From contig CAXAMN010025328.1 of NCBI GenBank assembly GCA_963970005.1, forward strand, positions 464,615 to 528,614: a stretch of DNA of 64,000 bases, written 5' to 3'. Below are positions 19,383-31,600 of the stretch, in pieces; position 1 is the stretch's first letter; every line of letters begins with the position of its first letter. The notes beneath the pieces were generated by a model. That model ran no database searches. It was not told where the DNA came from and was given only the letters and a program-made list of their open reading frames with translations. This stretch comes from Durusdinium trenchii. Taxonomy: Eukaryota; Sar; Dinophyceae; Suessiales; Symbiodiniaceae. Both the position numbers and the translations under genes were made by a program.

Positions 19383-22300
19383 TCACTCCTCCTCAGATCG
19401 CAAGAGTCCGGGTGAGACTCCGTCACCGGCGAGTCCGCGACTCATAAAGCAAGACTTGACAGAACCTGACGTATATGGAGAGAGAGAGAGAGGGCATGCA
19501 AAATTGACAGTGTTCAGTTCCGTGCGTGCGGCAGTTGGGTTCCAAGAAATCGATCCCCACCACCATTCCATACCAACACAAACCGGAAGTACACTAAAAA
19601 ATGTGTTTCTCCACCTGGCCATGCGTCATCCTCCTCGTCGTCAGCCTTCTCGGCAGCCTTCTTGGCCGCATCAGCGGCAGCCTTCGCCTCAAAAGCCTTC
19701 ATCAAGGTCTTGTAGAAAGTCTCATCGCCCTTCTTGTGCTCCTAGCTGGAAGCTGATCACGTCTGATCACCCTCAGTTTCTCGAGAAACCAACGGCCCAC
19801 CCTGTTCCAACAATATCAACAATGCCGACCGCAAGTGTAGGGTGGAAGTAAGAAGACACCCCAAACTGGAAATCTGAGTCTTGTTGGCTTGCTTTTAGTT
19901 TCTCTCTTGCTCGTGCTATCTCGTGCTTCGGCTCGTCTCCTTGTTGTACTTCTTGGACTCTTCGATGCGGGCCTTCTTCTTTTTCTGCACCTCATCGTAC
20001 TCCTCAGGCCACAGGCTGCAGCGCGTGCGTGACGCATGCGTTGTGGAAGCGTTCCGTGTGAAGCAAGAAGCAAAAGTGGGTTGCAAGCAGGTCTCTGATA
20101 GGTGTTCGTTGTAGATGGGACACAATGCATCAGTTCTCATCACAGTCAAATTGCACAAAAATTTGGTTTTCATACAAACTAATCCTTTTTTGAATGTCGT
20201 GCAAAGGCTTGTCAAAAAAAGGATGGACTACGATTATGTCCACCAGAGGTGGCTTTATTCTAGAAAAAACAAATCTCTTTTAAAAAATATATATATATGT
20301 TAAAATAAAAACGAAAAACAAAAAGCGTGCAAACCGAAAAAATCACTAGCAAAACAAAGAGCAATCAAGAAAGCAAAAAAAAGTGCAACCAAACCAATTA
20401 CTGGTGCCATAGTAAAGAACTGACCAATGGACCAGTGGTCTAGAATGTATGATCATGCATGATAACGCATGCCCTCGCCATGAACAACTAAGCGACATCT
20501 GTTCCCATTGAATTCAAGGGAACCCAAAAACCTTCGGAAATAAAGTATAAAACGCACTGCGAATTCCCATAGTATTCCGAATGTATACTCCCAACCGAAC
20601 CCCCACATGTCCAGTTTCTTTTCCGCGACCAGGGCTCCGGAGTGCCCTTCTGGGAGGACTTCAGCTGCACGGCCCTGCGCTCCGTGGAGCCCGGGTTCAG
20701 CTCCTCCATGAGCTCCTTGCCTCGAACACCAGGGAGGAAAGCGAACGGCGATCGAAGACAAGACAGGCGTTCTCGATCGGTTGGTCAAGACCAAACAGGC
20801 AAACCCCAAAGGTCTCATGAGGCAAACCCCAAGAAACCAAACGAGTTCTGCTCCGTGTTGTCCATTGGTTTCTTGGGGCTTTGCCTGTTGGTGGCCAGCG
20901 GCCATAGTTGCATAAGGCATTCCAGCCGATCCCTGCTGTGAGGGTATCAGAAGTGGCGGAAAGGCTCCGCGCTGTAATGAGTGGAGAACATGGCTTGGCC
21001 CACGCACAACCAAAAGGGACTGCACACGGTCCATCTTTCGTCCTTCTAGGTGGGGTGGAGTCTTAGGGTTCCAACAGGTATCCAGTTGCCTCCTAGCAGG
21101 TTCCGCTGATGGTCAAATCAGTGTTGTGGCTGAGGCCACCACAAGAACATCGCTCGAACTCCCAACGCTTAAAAAACAACGCAAATCCAGGTGACTCTTC
21201 AAGGCGTTGCGCTTGATGCCGTGAGTGTATCGCTCCATCTTGGGCCGCAGCACGGACCTTGGAAGCGGCCAAGGCATACCAGACCAGACCAGGGAGATGT
21301 CCCAACTCCAGGCAAGAACTTAGGCTGGCCCCTCAGTTTCCCTAGAAAAGTTGACCATTTTCCACCTGTTCACTGTAAAAAAAGGTTAAGGATATTGAAG
21401 GTTCTCAACTTGGCATGCCGGGGCATGAAATCCCAGACCAGGCGCACCCAGCCATTGGTGGACCACCCTGCGGGCAAAATCTCTGGACCACAGCCCAACC
21501 TCCGACCTAAATAACGGCCAACTTCTACCGACCAATAACCCCATGCCCTATGCATACACATTAACCCCTGAACCCCCACGATGTAAGCAAATATGGCAGT
21601 CCTATGGACTGCTTAGGTGATGGGAATGAGGTAGATGCACCTCATGGAATTGAAGTTCTGAAGGTAGTCCAAGTAACTGCACCTCAGTGCTGTTGATGAT
21701 ACGCGCGAGGTCCGCGTTGGCCATGGCAGCTCGGGGCAAGGTGTAGCCCTTCTTCTTGGGGGCGCCGCTCCTGGGAAGACTCTGGCTTGTTGGGTCGTGC
21801 TTATGGGCAACACCAACAAGGATCAACAAGGTACAAGTCCACATGCCTGGGTCAATCAACCAGGTGGCTTTGGAACATGAAGTATCTCTTAACTTTTTCA
21901 TGCATCCCACCTCCATCTGGGCCAAAAGAGAGCCTAGCCAAGCAACCAAGCAACCTCGCCATTCCCTTCAACTGGCACACGGGATGGACTGGGCGTGGCT
22001 TCAGTGACAAAAGGCGTTACAGTTGCAATTATATAAGTGCAGTTAGCTTGCAAACTCCAGTTGACATTGTACCTTGAAAACCACTGGTATTTTTATTATA
22101 CTAGGGGTGGTTATGGGTGGTTGCCGAACCTTTTGATCCACCCGAGTGAGTCAAGGCTCTTCAAGGTTCCATAGATGTCCGAGAGCTTCTTGAACGCGCC
22201 CTCAGTGAAGATCACGAAGCGCCCGAAGCTGCCTCCCGGTGCCAAACGCAGCAGGTTCAGGCGGTCCACGTGGGCGCACTCCACGCCGGGGATGTTGCGC

Positions 22301-25300
22301 ATGGCGCGGGTGATGCCGTTGTCCTCATTGTAGATCACCTCATGTCCATGTCATCATCTGCAGCTTCGACCCAGGGGAATGGTGCAAGACAACAAAGACC
22401 TGCGGGACGGACGTGGCCCATAGATGCCCAAAGAATGGGAAGCACCCCCCCAACATGGATCAGGAAAGCCATTGCCGGTGCAACTATCGTTCTTGGAGAT
22501 TCACAAGTCTAAGCTGACGTCTGCATTTTTCTAATCACCATTTCGGCACACGAAGGGGGCACCTGCGCGACAACTAGCAGTAGATGTGCCAAGACCAGAT
22601 GCAAACATCATTTGAGGGAGGGCTGCAAGGCAAAAATTCAACTACCCCAACACCCATAACCCCAAGCCATGAAATCCGTGGTATCCTCTAAATTGGTGAT
22701 GTCAGTGATGTCCGAGAATCACGAATTCCGTGCTCCAAGACATGTCCATAAAGCCAGTGCCAGTCCGAGGTGCCAATGGGCCCAAACGCTTCACGTAGCG
22801 GCGGTTGCGTGCCTTGCCCTGTCCGGCGCGGATGCTCTTGGAGTCAATGACCTTCTGCAGCTCCTGCCCCGGAGCCGCAGGAAATGCCAAAAAAACCTCC
22901 AAAAAAATGCAATAGGGCCCTCTGCTGCTTCGAACACGTGCGTCAAGGTCGACAAAGACCCACCGTGTTCGCTGAGAAACCCGGCGATCGCTGAGCGTTT
23001 TTCGCTGCAGCGAGAACTTTACGGGCATCTGCCCGTAGGAGGAAAAGTTCTTGCCACTGGTATCATGCGAGTGCCCTCGACTGCAGCTGTTCCCGCCAAT
23101 CCCAATTTCCCAGTCCTCGCCGCAGCCCAGCTTCTTCAAGGCCTCCTTGGCCTGCTTGGTCTTGGTCAAGGACTGGATGCCATCACTCACCACCAGGGGA
23201 AGTTCAGCCACCTGCGGCTGAGCTGAAGCTCGCAACACGCACGAAGCTGCTGGTTGTTTCAGCCCAAAAACAGGCAAAGGGAAGATGCGTTCTTCCTGCT
23301 TCAAACGGCGGGACACCTTGGGGACTATACACAGAGGAGATTGAGAACAATTATATACATTTATGAATGAACACTCACGTTCCACCATGAAAACTCCTCT
23401 TTATGGCTCAGATTTCTGGCACGCCTGGTTGATCTTGTGGCCTCGAGCCATCACCAGAGGCGGCAGGGCGCTGGCGGCCAAGGCGCAGGCCACGGCGTGG
23501 CGCTTCTTGGTGACGTTCACCTGAGCTGAAGCTTTCAGCCTGTGGAGCGGAGTACGTTACTACGTCACCGTCTGGGCATATTTGGGCACAGGTCCCAGAT
23601 GGTTCCAGCATGCTTTGGGCGTTCGGCTGGTCCATTGGTGAACCGACAGTTCCACGAAGATGCTTAACTCGAGTTCAGCAGCACCAAAACGAGTTGCCTT
23701 GCCTCAAACATGCGAAGTCGCATGTAAAGATATGTAAAGTATCTTATCAATCTTATCACATCCAACAAAACAATTAGTCTTAAAATGGTTTGATCCTTTT
23801 TGGTGCCCTTTGCTTAAGCCGAATGTGGTTACCCAGGTGGCCTCCATGGTCGCAATGATTCTGGTGCAACAGTCCACCGGCCAACGCAAGAGAAACCCAA
23901 GCTGCTTTAAAAGAGCTCATCCGGTGGAAGCTGTTTTGGACCTATCTATGGATTTATATATATATATATACCTCGTCTGGAGCTGGTTCCCCAAGACCCG
24001 AAAGAGTGTCAGCCTCGAGCGAAACTCCGCGTTTGCGTGCATGCGAAATCGGGTGCCGGGTTGAATCGGCGGCCTTAATTCAGCCCATCCATGTCGGAAT
24101 GGCCTCCATTGGCATGTCTGTCAAATCTCTTGGATGACAGCCGCCAGTCATGCAGTCAGACTAGAACAGCCTACCAACGAAGCCCAGGATAGCGTCCACT
24201 AGGACCAGGATTGCCAAACTCGTCTCCCCGTCCAAACCACTGTTCAAACAAATGCTCAGCAGGCTTGCCACTAGGAGTGCAAAAAAGTGTTTTCTTCGAC
24301 GACGGTCGCCAGCACACACGTACTGGAAAGCAATGAACACGAAGCCCTGATGAATATTCAAAACGGCTGCGTCTATTAGGGCCAGGGTTGACAGGAAGCT
24401 CTTCACACCATCCAAAACATGGTTTTTGAGGACGAGCTTCAGACCGATGATGACAAGGCAAAGCAGGACGAGGATGTTGCGTAAATGTGTGCTCCTCTCA
24501 TCGCGCAAGCGAAAGCAATGCCCAAGGTGTTGTGACGAGAATACGGTTACGTATCCCTTTTTCGAGCGAGTGATGGTGATGCAGTTCAACTCTGCAGCTA
24601 TTTGAAGCGCCACGTCATGCCGTGTACCATGCCCTTCCAGAACAAATGGGGAGGACTTCCATTCAACCTGCGAATTTGCCGCAAGTATCTCTCCAGTGCG
24701 ACCGTCAATCACCATCATACCATCTGCCGAAAAGCTTTCTCTCAATCGGCTTTCCGTTCCTGGGTTCTGAATGCTTTCCCCCAACAAATCAGAACCCTTG
24801 AGAGAGATCTTCTTCACCCGAGGTTGCAGTTCTTCTGGATCACCCAGCACCAGTATGCAACCCGTAGGCTTGCCCTCGTGGGTGTTGTACTTCACAGCCG
24901 CCTCTACAGAGCTTTCAAAAACACTCCGATGGACAGCAGAAGGAAGGCGAATCTTGTGAAGATTTCGCGGCTGTAGCTCGATTATGCCGACAGAAATGTG
25001 GCGCGCAGTTTCTTGAACCATCCTGGATGTGCCCATCGACATGGGTCAATGAGCAGGGCCGCTTTGGAATCATTTGAGCCAACAGGTTCATTTGATGCAT
25101 ACATCTAGTTTCGTCTTCATAGCTGCTGACTAGCGGGACAAGCACGTACAGTCTCATAAACCAGACCGAGTTGGTACGCACCCCTCCCTCCTATCCTATT
25201 GTTGATGGGAGAGGTGCTTCAAATTCTTAATCTTCTGCAGAGCCCCAAAAACAATACAAATGCTGCAGCCTTTCCCGGACTCAAACAACAATGAAAAAGG

Positions 25301-28300
25301 AGTTCCTTCACCACAAACATGCCCACCTTGGATCCAAAACCACTGACTGGAAAGAAGCATTCACAAATCAGAGGGCTCAGCCAGTTCAAGAGTCGTGTCG
25401 AATCTTTTCGTTGGATTGCCATGTCGGGGTCAAGTTGGCCTCACCTTCGATTCAGCCAGTCAATCTCTACAAAGGCCATTCTGCTAAGACATGCTAAGAC
25501 TAGGATACTCATTTCAGCATCCAAACCACGGCATCCACTAGGACTAGGATTGACAAGAAGCTCGTCACACCGTCCAAACGAAATCCTTTAAGGATGCTGT
25601 TCAGACCGATGATCAAAAGGCATACCACTAGGATTGCCAGAAAAAAGGGTGCTCCTCTCATCGCGCAAGCGAAAGCAATGCCCAAGATGTTGTGACGAGA
25701 ATACGGTTACGTATCCCTTTTTCGAGCGAGTGATGGTGATGCAGTTCAACTCTGCAGCTATTTGAAGCGCCACGTAGTGCCGTGCACCATGCCCTTCCAG
25801 AACAAATGGGGAGGACTTCCATTCAACCTGCGAATTTGCCGCAAGTATCTCTCCAGTGCGACCGTCAATCACCATCATACCACGCGCAGAAAAACTTGCT
25901 CTCAATCGGCTTTCCGTTCCTGGGTTCTGAATGGTTTCCCCCAACAAATCAGAACCCTTGAGAGAGATCCGCTTCACCCGAGGTTGCAGTTCTTCTGGAT
26001 CACCCAGCACCAGTATGCAACCCGTAGGCTTGCCCTCATGGGTGTTGTACTTCACAGCCGCCTCTACAGCGCTTTCAAAAACACTCCGATGGACAGCAGA
26101 AGGAAGGCGAATCGTGTGAAGATTTCGCGGCAGTAGCTCGATTATGCCGACAGAAATGGGGAGCGCAGTCTCTTGAACCATCCTAGATGTGCCCATCGAC
26201 ATGGGTCAATGAGCGGGGCCGCTTTGGAATCATTTGAGCCAACAGGTTCATTTGATGCATACATCTTCTTTCGTCTTGATAGCTGCTGACAAGTACACAG
26301 ACCGAGCTGCTGCTATGCATTGGCTCCATCGTTGGTGAAAGACCTTCCGCCTCCCCTACAGTATGGGCCTCTAAAAAACCAGGCAAATGCTGCGGCTTGC
26401 CTCAACTCAGCTGGATTTTGTCCACCTTAAGAACCACTTATATAGCGAATGGAAACCTGGGCGAAGCTTGAGCCCTGGCCTAAGAACCCGCACCCTCCAA
26501 ACAAGACAAACGCGTTGAGGCGACCGACCCCCTGCTTCTGTGGAGGCGACCGAACCCCCTGCGAACAAACCAAGCGGCCCTTCGATGCCAACGGCGCCAA
26601 ATGGTCGTCGGGTTGAACATCCCTCCGCCGCGCGCCTGGTAGTGGGCACAACTGCACATCCAGAATCATCCAGACGTTCTGTGAAACGGCTTGTTCTTAT
26701 GAGTCACACCACAGATTGCCTACCTATTGGAGGGGTGCCGGGGTGCCCAGTATCCACACACTGGATGGGACTAAAAACCACCCCTTTGTGAGTCCTGGTT
26801 CATGTTTCGGCCTTTGTTGTGGTTGGTGTCTCGATGTGTTCTCGTGTTACAAAGCTGCTTTGATGTGCGGCCTTTTGAAACTGCGATGTGCAGCGCTTCA
26901 TGGCGCTGGCATTCGGTGCTTTTTCCAGGTGAAAGCGTTGGTTTTGGAATGCTGGGGAGCACTTGCAGAAAGAACGGCTTGGCACATTATCTGCCGGGTT
27001 CTTTCTCCCAGGTAAGAGAAAATGCTCGAAGGCTTCAATGCTCCACTTCAAGCGTGTCTTTCGGCAAAGGATTAAGGCCAATCGGAACCATCAGGGAGCA
27101 CACGCCGCAACGAGTAAAGATTGGAAATTTGAAACTTGAAGCCATTCAGCGAGCATCGGTTGCAAAGGGTAGGCAACAGGAACAACAAAGCCTTCACTTC
27201 CCTTCACATCGAATCCCAAAAATCAAACTCGATCCCGACTCCCAGAAAGCTAAAATGAGGGAGCTGTGATGCCCTTTGCTGCTAACATGTGTCAAGATTT
27301 CTGAGGTAAGCTTCCAACATTCTCTGCTTGCTGGTCATCTGCCCACCATCGCCCCACTTCCCCTGCAGCCGCCTGGTTGCCGAAGGCAGCCTGCCCTGCG
27401 CGGTGAGTGCCGCCGCCCGGCGCGCGGGGAATACGCGCCACGGCGCGGCCGGTGCACCAGGATTCCGCCGCGGTGTCGTAGCCGGCCTTGGGCTTCACGG
27501 CATAGGCCTGCCTGGCAGGATGGAGATGGAGGCGGATCCCTGCTGGCGGGCACTAAGTGAGCGATTGAAGCTTCACAGAAGCGGCAGTCCAAAACAGTGC
27601 CTAGCGAATGGGCCAGTTCTACGTTCTAGCATTCTAGCGCTGAGGTAAGGCCAAGCAAATGAGGGGATGGTTGCAAGCCTGTTCAGCCTTCGATATCCCT
27701 CACATGATTCCTATCCTAAATGCTTTTTGGCATGGCCAAAAGGAGGGGTGAATGACGTGTCCATCCACCTGGCCATCTAATCCATCTACCATTCTATGTG
27801 GATCATTTAACTACCAGGGCCCCCTAAGGGGTGTGCAATAATAGCCCCTTTGAGGGTTATAGATATAGTAAATAACATATATAATATAAGGGATGTCTAT
27901 TCACCGCCTGGCAGGGGGTCATGCTTCTTGCCCTTCCCACTCCACCCGTTGGTCCGCCTCTTGTTCTTGGCCATGTCTCGGTGCACCTCGCGCACCAGGT
28001 CAGGCCGCAGTGGCGACTGCAGCACCACCGGCATGGGCATCGTGCCGGTCTTCTCCGAGGGGTTCCTTGGGTTCGGATTGGGAGCGAAGGGTCGCTGCTG
28101 AGCAAGCTGCTGCAGCTCTACTGTATACATCTGCCTATTTAATGTTTGTTGTAGCCAGTTCTTCATCATGTACCCCATGCAAAACGACCTCCAACGACCA
28201 TCCATACCTGCTCCCACACCTTCCCCTTGCTCTTCGCCAACCCTGGTCTTTGCCAGGCATCTCGAAGTTGTAGATGGACACCACAGGCCGTGCGGTCGCC

Positions 28301-28302
28301 AT
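19383..28302 (-). CDS. RPL4: Large-subunit ribosomal protein L4 (uL4), copy C, 14 exons
   Basis: Encodes uL4, a 60S protein whose loop lines the nascent-peptide exit tunnel. Exons: 28262-28302, 27958-28065, 27373-27511, 26579-26635, 23425-23520, 23116-23211, 22774-22863, 22160-22338, 21678-21770, 21196-21257, 20638-20720, 19940-20002, 19625-19741, 19383-19391. They join in frame to 410 codons and a TGA. Family landmarks are [13 protein letters not shown] then [15 protein letters not shown] (exon 3), [15 protein letters not shown] (exon 4), [18 protein letters not shown] (exon 5), [13 protein letters not shown] (exon 7) and [11 protein letters not shown] (exon 8). The C-terminus is Lys/Ala-rich and ends in an acidic run. 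Human L4 has 427 residues. Donors are GA, GC or GT and all acceptors are AG before G. Intron 4 (3.1 kb) hosts two DAC-like ORFs. No disabling change was seen, so the copy looks functional. Confidence 0.95.
24161..25042 (-). CDS. DAC-like (diadenylate cyclase / DisA_N) domain protein with hydrophobic C-terminus, inside RPL4-C intron 4
   Basis: This ORF has 293 codons; a TGA lies two codons before the ATG. Residues about 33-170 follow the DAC pattern: an amphipathic helix ([19 protein letters not shown]), [13 protein letters not shown] (56-68), then [19 protein letters not shown] with the DGA-type motif as DGM (107-109), and [17 protein letters not shown] with the RHR-type motif as RHD (141-143), then [12 protein letters not shown] enzymes make c-di-AMP from two ATP in bacteria and some archaea; RH followed by a non-Arg residue also occurs in divergent DAC families. 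Residues 186-293 contain two or three hydrophobic segments with an internal repeat ([16 protein letters not shown]), so membrane anchoring is possible. The ORF may be one exon of a larger nested gene. Copy-to-copy differences are mostly amino-acid changing, so constraint may be weak. The fold is inferred from motifs alone. Confidence 0.6.
   Translation of the reverse strand: MSMGTSRMVQETARHISVGIIELQPRNLHKIRLPSAVHRSVFESSVEAAVKYNTHEGKPTGCILVLGDPEELQPRVKKISLKGSDLLGESIQNPGTESRLRESFSADGMMVIDGRTGEILAANSQVEWKSSPFVLEGHGTRHDVALQIAAELNCITITRSKKGYVTVFSSQHLGHCFRLRDERSTHLRNILVLLCLVIIGLKLVLKNHVLDGVKSFLSTLALIDAAVLNIHQGFVFIAFQYVCAGDRRRRKHFFALLVASLLSICLNSGLDGETSLAILVLVDAILGFVGRLF
24180..24490. repeat. Diverged internal repeat in the hydrophobic tail of the DAC-like ORF
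   Basis: Two diverged blocks starting near 24190 (GCGTCCACTAGGACCAGG) and 24370 (GCGTCTATTAGGGCCAGG) share sequence through the following CCGTCCAAA / CCATCCAAA. A third relative stands at 25530-25580 in the second copy. They encode the repeated LVDA-type hydrophobic segments. Confidence 0.55.
25509..26202 (-). pseudogene. Second tandem copy of the DAC-like ORF, motif lost and frameshifted
   Basis: This copy starts 1160 bases upstream (in minus-strand sense) of the other and matches it closely from before the ATG to about residue 183. The motif Asp is replaced (SARGMM for SADGMM) and RHD has become RHY, so catalysis is unlikely. The open frame from 26202 ends at 25588. After a frame change near 25645 (an A-run in plus sense) another frame reads [19 protein letters not shown] and ends at TGA 25509-25511, matching the hydrophobic tail of the first copy. 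It is probably a decaying duplicate; an alternative is a spliced form. Confidence 0.6.
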
Positions 28303-28378
28303 TGGACGCGGCGCTGACACGCGGGCGCGGGTCCCACGCGGAACGTGTGAGGAGTTGTGTGGCGGATTCGGTCGGATC

Positions 28379-28396
28379 CTCGAGCCCAAGATGCCG
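28379..28396 (-). promoter_or_regulatory. Spliced-leader-like remnant upstream of RPL4 copy C
   Basis: The minus strand reads GGCATCTTGGGCTCGAGG, a diverged form of the leader end (CATTTTGGCTCAAG) with one extra G, 77 bases before the ATG. It is weaker than those of copies A and B and is supported mainly by its equivalent position. Confidence 0.4.
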
Positions 28397-28678
28397 AACG
28401 CGCCGAAGCGCAAGAAACAGAGGACGTTCCGTGCTGCCCACAAGTGGATGTAGTTTTCGCACCAGTATGTCAGTATGTCTGGGCTTTTGGAAGGTTGTCA
28501 CAAGTCTTGAAGGTTTCTCCGCCCAAAAGCTAGGTCTTGAATGGTTTCTTGATGTCTTGAGCAATCCAAGAAGAAGTCTCACCTCACATTCACTCACTTG
28601 AGGATGCTCCCATTCCGCTCGTTCGCTCCCTTTGCTCCGGCCACACAGACTCTCATTCGATCGTCACTCAAAAGGATC

Positions 28679-31600
28679 TCACTCCTCCTCAGCTGCTCAG
28701 CTGTGGTGTGCCCACACCCCGAGGACACTGTTTGGTTAAAAAAATCTACGCAGATGTGCTAACAGTTAGCATAGCTCCAAAACAAAGAGAAGTCTACGTT
28801 CAAACTCTTTGAGCCCAACAAACCCATATCTCTCCGGAGATCTCACAGGATCACAGGGCATCACAAAAAGACCTTATTGTAGCCATGCTTCATCCTCCTC
28901 GTCCTCAGCCTTCTCGGCAGCCTTCTTGGCGGCATCTGCAGCGGCCTTGGCCTCAAAGGCCTTCATCAAGGTCTTGTAGAACGTCTCATCGCCCTTCTTG
29001 TGCTCCTAGCTGGCAGCTGATCACCCACCGCATCAACCCCGAGCGAGCGAAGGCACTGTAATGAATTTAATCGACTTCATGCTTTCCAGAAGCCTGCGAA
29101 GCTCCTAGTAGATCCAGAAAGCAGCTCACAGCCACCTGTTGGTAAGATACGATATAAGATATCAAATAAACACACACATTACCTCCGCGTTAACTATATT
29201 ACTTTGGGGACAAGCGAATTCTCCACTAATGGCATTGTGTTTGCTGTTCTCCCCCTTCCACTCTCCGCAAATCCTAAATCGAGCACGACAAAACCGTTGA
29301 CCAGCACGCAAAGGACCCCAGTTCGGGATAGTTCGGGTGGTTTATGAACCCCCGCTTGACTATGGATGTTCCATCCAATGACCACCCGAAATGGGTGGCT
29401 GGGACCCTTCAAAAATTAAGTTCTTGGTCTTCTGCGACCTCTAGCCTTGCATCTCCTTGTTGTACTTCTTGGATTCCTCGATGCGGGCCTTCTTCTTCTT
29501 CTGCACCTCATCGTACTCCTCAGGCAACAGGAATTGCCGATGGACACAGGCCATCGGATGGCGCCTCTCTTGCACAGCTGTGAGGCTTGACGTGATCATT
29601 GAGGGACCGGCGTATACGGCGTATACCAGGAGATAGTCAATATATTCAATAGATGCCACCAACAAACAGCAGGTGCAGAACATAATCTGAAGCAATCCCA
29701 AAGCTCATCTGCCTCTGGCAATTGTTCTACAACTACAGTGGCAAAATGGATGATGCTAATGCTAACTCACACGGAATCTTTCCTTCCGCAACCCCACCAC
29801 TCTGCAATTTGCAAGCCACAATCCCCCACTCCAACCATTTCCAACCCCACCAGCACACCATTTGAGCAGCACCAGGGTGCTGCTCCAGCACCTCCCAAGG
29901 CCAGCCACACTATGCCAGAGCCCTGTCATAGTATTCCGAATACTCCCATTGGTGCCCCACCTGCCCAGTGTCTTTTCTTCCACGACCAGGGCTCCGGGGT
30001 GCCCTTCTGGGAGGACTTCAGGTGCACGGCCCTGCGCTCCGTGGAGCCCGGGTTCAGCTCCTCCATGAGCTCCTTGCCTCGGTCGAGCTCAACCGAACGC
30101 AGGGACCAAAGCGGGGCTGGTGGCGTCCCGAAAAGGTCTGGTGGCGCGGTCCCGAGAGGGCTGGTGAATTTGCGGTTCATGCCAAGGGCTCCTGATACGT
30201 GGAAGGCAGGAGGGTCACTTGCGCATCGCAAAACGGGTCACTTGCGCATCGGGGGTCACTTGCGCATCGGAGGGTCGGAGGGTCACTTACGCATCGACCC
30301 AGTGGGTCACTTGCGCATCGATGGGAAATGACGGTGAGATGTGGGAATTGTCAATGATTTCAACTTGGCCCACGCGGCCACATCATCACATCTTACCTCC
30401 GGGTGGGGTGGGGTGGGGTGGGGGGGGATCTAATGGAATGATTGGCCCACGCGGCCACATCATCACATCTTACATGTGGGTGGGGTGGGGTGGGGGTGGG
30501 GGGTGAGGCGAGGGTGGAATCCTCCGCAGTGGGGCGTCAAACAACAGTGTCAACCTGGATCGGCTGACAGACTAGCAAGTACACAACAGCGTGCGAGCGA
30601 AGGCGAGTAGAGCGGCTTTTCTTTCGCACAATGTGTACCTTGAGCCAAAAATATTGGCAGTACGCATTGTCTAAGAGTATCATAGGACAGTAACAGTGTG
30701 GTGGAATCCAACAGCATGGAAGAAGAACCTGCAGAGAATCAGGGATCATTCACATACCAGACCTCTTCGATGTAGATAGATACATATATATATATATAGA
30801 CACACAGATATATATACATAGATATAGATATAGATATAGATGATGTTGTAGTAGTGGTAGTAGTAGTAGTAGTAGTAGCAGTAGTGGTGGTGGTGGTGGT
30901 AGTGGTAGTGGTAGTGGTAGTAGTAGTAGTAGTAGTAGCAGTAGTAGTAGTAGTAGTAGAAGACGCGAAGCACAGGCGACCCAAAACGCGACGCACAAGC
31001 GACCCAAAACGCGCTACACAAGCGACCCCCCCGCCCTACGTGGAAGGTGGTGCGAGTAGTCTGGTAGTGCCAGCACTAGCTGAAAAGAAGGAGACTGGAG
31101 GTGAAGCTGGTAAACCCTGCCACATTTTGCATCAGAGATTCTTCTGTGAACCGCACCACAATCCCACGCAAAGATCACCAGGTTTGTTCATGATGCTTGC
31201 CTCTCCTCCACTAATTAGGTGATCTGCCCCCCCCAACAGCTCCCACCCCCCTTCAACTGGTTGCTCAGCACGGCGGCCCGCCCCGAACATTCCGTTCTCG
31301 CAGATCCAGGTGGCTCTTCAGCGCGTTGCGCTTGATGCCGTGGGTGTAGCGCTCCATCTTCGGCCGCAGCACGGACCTCGGCCGTGGCGACCGATGTGGG
31401 GGGTGGATGGGAGTGGTGTGTTTCCACGCGCGTGAAAACACATCTCTAATCGCGATTCCATTGGCAGGGTCGGTACTTGCTATGAAACAATCAATCTGAC
31501 AAATAAGTCGGAACAAAGCAAAAGACCAACTACACTCCCCGGAATCATCATTTTCCTCCACAAACAAGTGGCTTTCCATTTCCGTGATGATTTCCAGCGA

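Larger units (their letters stand above)
30078..31314 (-). other. RPL4-B intron 10, repeat-laden
   Basis: This 1237-base intron lies between exons 10 and 11 of copy B. It has a GC donor and ends in AG before GCAAGG. It carries the 16-base tandem repeat, the duplicated G-rich block and the GTA microsatellite listed separately. The same intron in copy A (37417-37814) is 398 bases and lacks them. Confidence 0.8.

Noticed and set aside
23947..23970. TA-rich tracts (also 33460, 35477, 53211, 63086) as TATA promoters
   Set aside because: They are simple repeats, mostly inside introns, and dinoflagellate genes generally lack canonical TATA boxes.
24602..24976. 124-codon plus-strand frame, also present at 25762-26136
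   Set aside because: It is antisense to the DAC-like ORFs and kept open only because the two copies are recent duplicates.
30212..30323. Spaced direct repeats as a CRISPR array
   Set aside because: Spacers are 3-16 bases, too short and irregular, and the setting is a eukaryotic intron.
30739..31222. Open frames encoding poly-Thr, poly-Tyr, poly-Leu or poly-Val
   Set aside because: They are translations of the GTA/GTG and TA microsatellites, open on several frames at once.
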